A DNA stretch of 64,000 nt from Arthrobacter sp. B1805 (GTDB lineage: Bacteria; Actinomycetota; Actinomycetes; Actinomycetales; Micrococcaceae): assembly GCF_002929745.1 (NCBI RefSeq), contig NZ_PJIQ01000003.1:62001-126000 (forward strand), written 5' to 3'. The stretch's first letter is position 1. Each line of letters begins with the position of its first letter. Of this stretch, positions 63,243 through 64,000 are shown piece by piece. Below the pieces are notes generated by a model, which saw only the letters and a list, made by a program, of their open reading frames with translations, was not told the DNA's origin and ran no database searches. A program made the position numbers and the translations under genes.

Positions 63243-64000
63243 CTAGCGGAGGTAGGACGCGCCGTTCGCGTCGACCACGGTGCCGCTGACCCAGAGGGGG
63301 GCATCGGTGGCGAGCCACGCGACGGCCTGCGCGATGTCCTCCGGGGTCGCCACGCGGTTGAAAGGGCTCTGCGCCCGGACAGCGTCACCTCCCGGCCCGT
63401 CGAGGACCGACCTGCCCATGTCCGTCTCGACGAATCCCGGTGCGACCGCCGCCGCGAGGATGCCGTGCGGTGCGAGGGCGACCGCCAGGGACTGGGTCAT
63501 GGAATGGAGCCCCGCCTTGCTGGCCCCGTAGGCCGGGGTGAGGGGCTCGCCGCGATAGGCGCCGCGCGAGCCCACACTGACGAGCCTTCCGCCCTCCGGT
63601 CCGGACGGGCGATCGAGCAGGTGCCGCGCCACCAGCCAGGCAAGGTTCGCCGGTCCCAGCAGGTTGACGGCCAGCGTGTGCCCCCACGCCTGCTGCCATT
63701 GCTCGAACGGCGTCGAGTCGATGGGGTGCGCTTCGAAGATGCCCGCATTGTTGACGAGGACGTCGACCCCGCCCAGGTGCCCCACGGTGTCGGCCACGAT
63801 GCTTTCACACGCTTCCGGATCCGCGACGTCACCGACGACGACGGCGTGACCGGTGCCGGGCAGCGCAGCGTGGACCGCTGCTGCGGCAGTGCCGTCCCGC
63901 CCGGCATGCACGGCAATGCGGTGCCCCCGCGCGGCAAGCTCCTGCGCGATGGCGGCCCCGATGCCACGGCTCGCTCCGGTCACCAAGATGCTCAGCGTCA
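63243..64000 (-). CDS. Short-chain dehydrogenase/reductase (start lies just outside the window)
   Basis: A classical SDR: cofactor motif TGASRGIGAAIA, NNAG (as LVNNAGIFE), SVGSRGAYRG with the catalytic serine, YGASK (Tyr-xxx-Lys), and PGFVETDM. Its frame continues upstream of the first in-window start through LSILVTGAS to the window edge, where the last two bases are TG preceded by the missing A. The real ATG is most likely at 64001 and adds about six residues. Substrate unknown. FabG-like or glucose-dehydrogenase-like roles are equally possible. Confidence 0.88.
   Translation of the reverse strand, partial: TLSILVTGASRGIGAAIAQELAARGHRIAVHAGRDGTAAAAVHAALPGTGHAVVVGDVADPEACESIVADTVGHLGGVDVLVNNAGIFEAHPIDSTPFEQWQQAWGHTLAVNLLGPANLAWLVARHLLDRPSGPEGGRLVSVGSRGAYRGEPLTPAYGASKAGLHSMTQSLAVALAPHGILAAAVAPGFVETDMGRSVLDGPGGDAVRAQSPFNRVATPEDIAQAVAWLATDAPLWVSGTVVDANGASYLR

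Noticed and set aside
1-64000. CRISPR array, tRNA or rRNA genes, intact transposase or phage integrase
   Set aside because: No regularly spaced repeats, no tRNA T-arm signature in a foldable context, and no DDE or tyrosine-recombinase motifs were seen.

Overview
The window is high-GC actinobacterial DNA. The mix of families (DUF1998 helicase island, GntP permease, FCD-type GntR regulators, LAxTG-type sortase anchor, Zur-linked bL36 paralogue) suggests a Micrococcaceae genome of the Arthrobacter sensu lato group. That assignment is an inference from gene content; the window has no rRNA or other phylogenetic marker strong enough to prove it. I saw no tRNA, rRNA, CRISPR array or intact insertion sequence.

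Positions 1-32,200 are an anti-mobile-element (defence) island with many signs of turnover. At the left edge lies the 5'-truncated end of a giant DUF4011/DUF3320-type helicase. Next, on the minus strand, is a translationally coupled operon read from 19,071 down to 2,000: a 1724-aa DEAD/DUF1998 helicase, a 952-aa DrmD-like SNF2 helicase, a 1307-codon Eco57I-type adenine methyltransferase gene cut in two by one in-frame amber codon, an McrB-like AAA+ GTPase with a probable EVE-type reader domain, an McrC-like nuclease, and a 273-aa protein that is a free-standing copy of the N-terminal half of that same McrB. The result looks like a DISARM/McrBC composite. Upstream lie a twin zinc-knuckle protein and a decayed DUF3427 helicase pseudogene. 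On the plus strand follows an AddAB-like nuclease/helicase pair. Positions 26,900-30,280 are a scar zone: two different broken pieces of GntR/UTRA regulators, a PASTA lipoprotein, a PdxA-family gene lacking its 5' end and a 42-aa peptide. A probable EVE-HNH endonuclease and a NERD-domain membrane protein close the island.

Positions 32,400-47,000 are chromosomal catabolism: NIPSNAP protein, an amidohydrolase divergent from an RpiR regulator and a sodium:solute symporter (shared TTGCA-type operators), a large cell-wall-anchored 5'-nucleotidase, and a sugar ABC transporter operon with ThuA and Gfo/Idh/MocA enzymes under a divergent LacI regulator. Positions 47,000-53,300 hold a winged-helix/starch-binding-like protein that probably starts at ATT, a matrixin metalloprotease, and a GntP permease divergent from an FCD regulator-SDR pair.

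Positions 53,400-61,020 form a nitrogen-compound catabolic cluster: three distinct carbon-nitrogen hydrolases, an APC amino-acid/amine permease, an MHS-type MFS transporter, a DUF2848 hydrolase-like protein and two GntR regulators. Two operator types can be read here; one is repeated at two promoters and so defines a small regulon. The right end carries an NAD(P)-binding reductase, a Zur-box-preceded pair (a P-loop-less COG0523-like protein plus zinc-free ribosomal protein bL36), and an SDR gene that begins about one base outside the window. Stretches of more than 300 bases without a gene are 1,266-1,999 (nothing recognised) and 45,490-45,953 (LacI-type operators).
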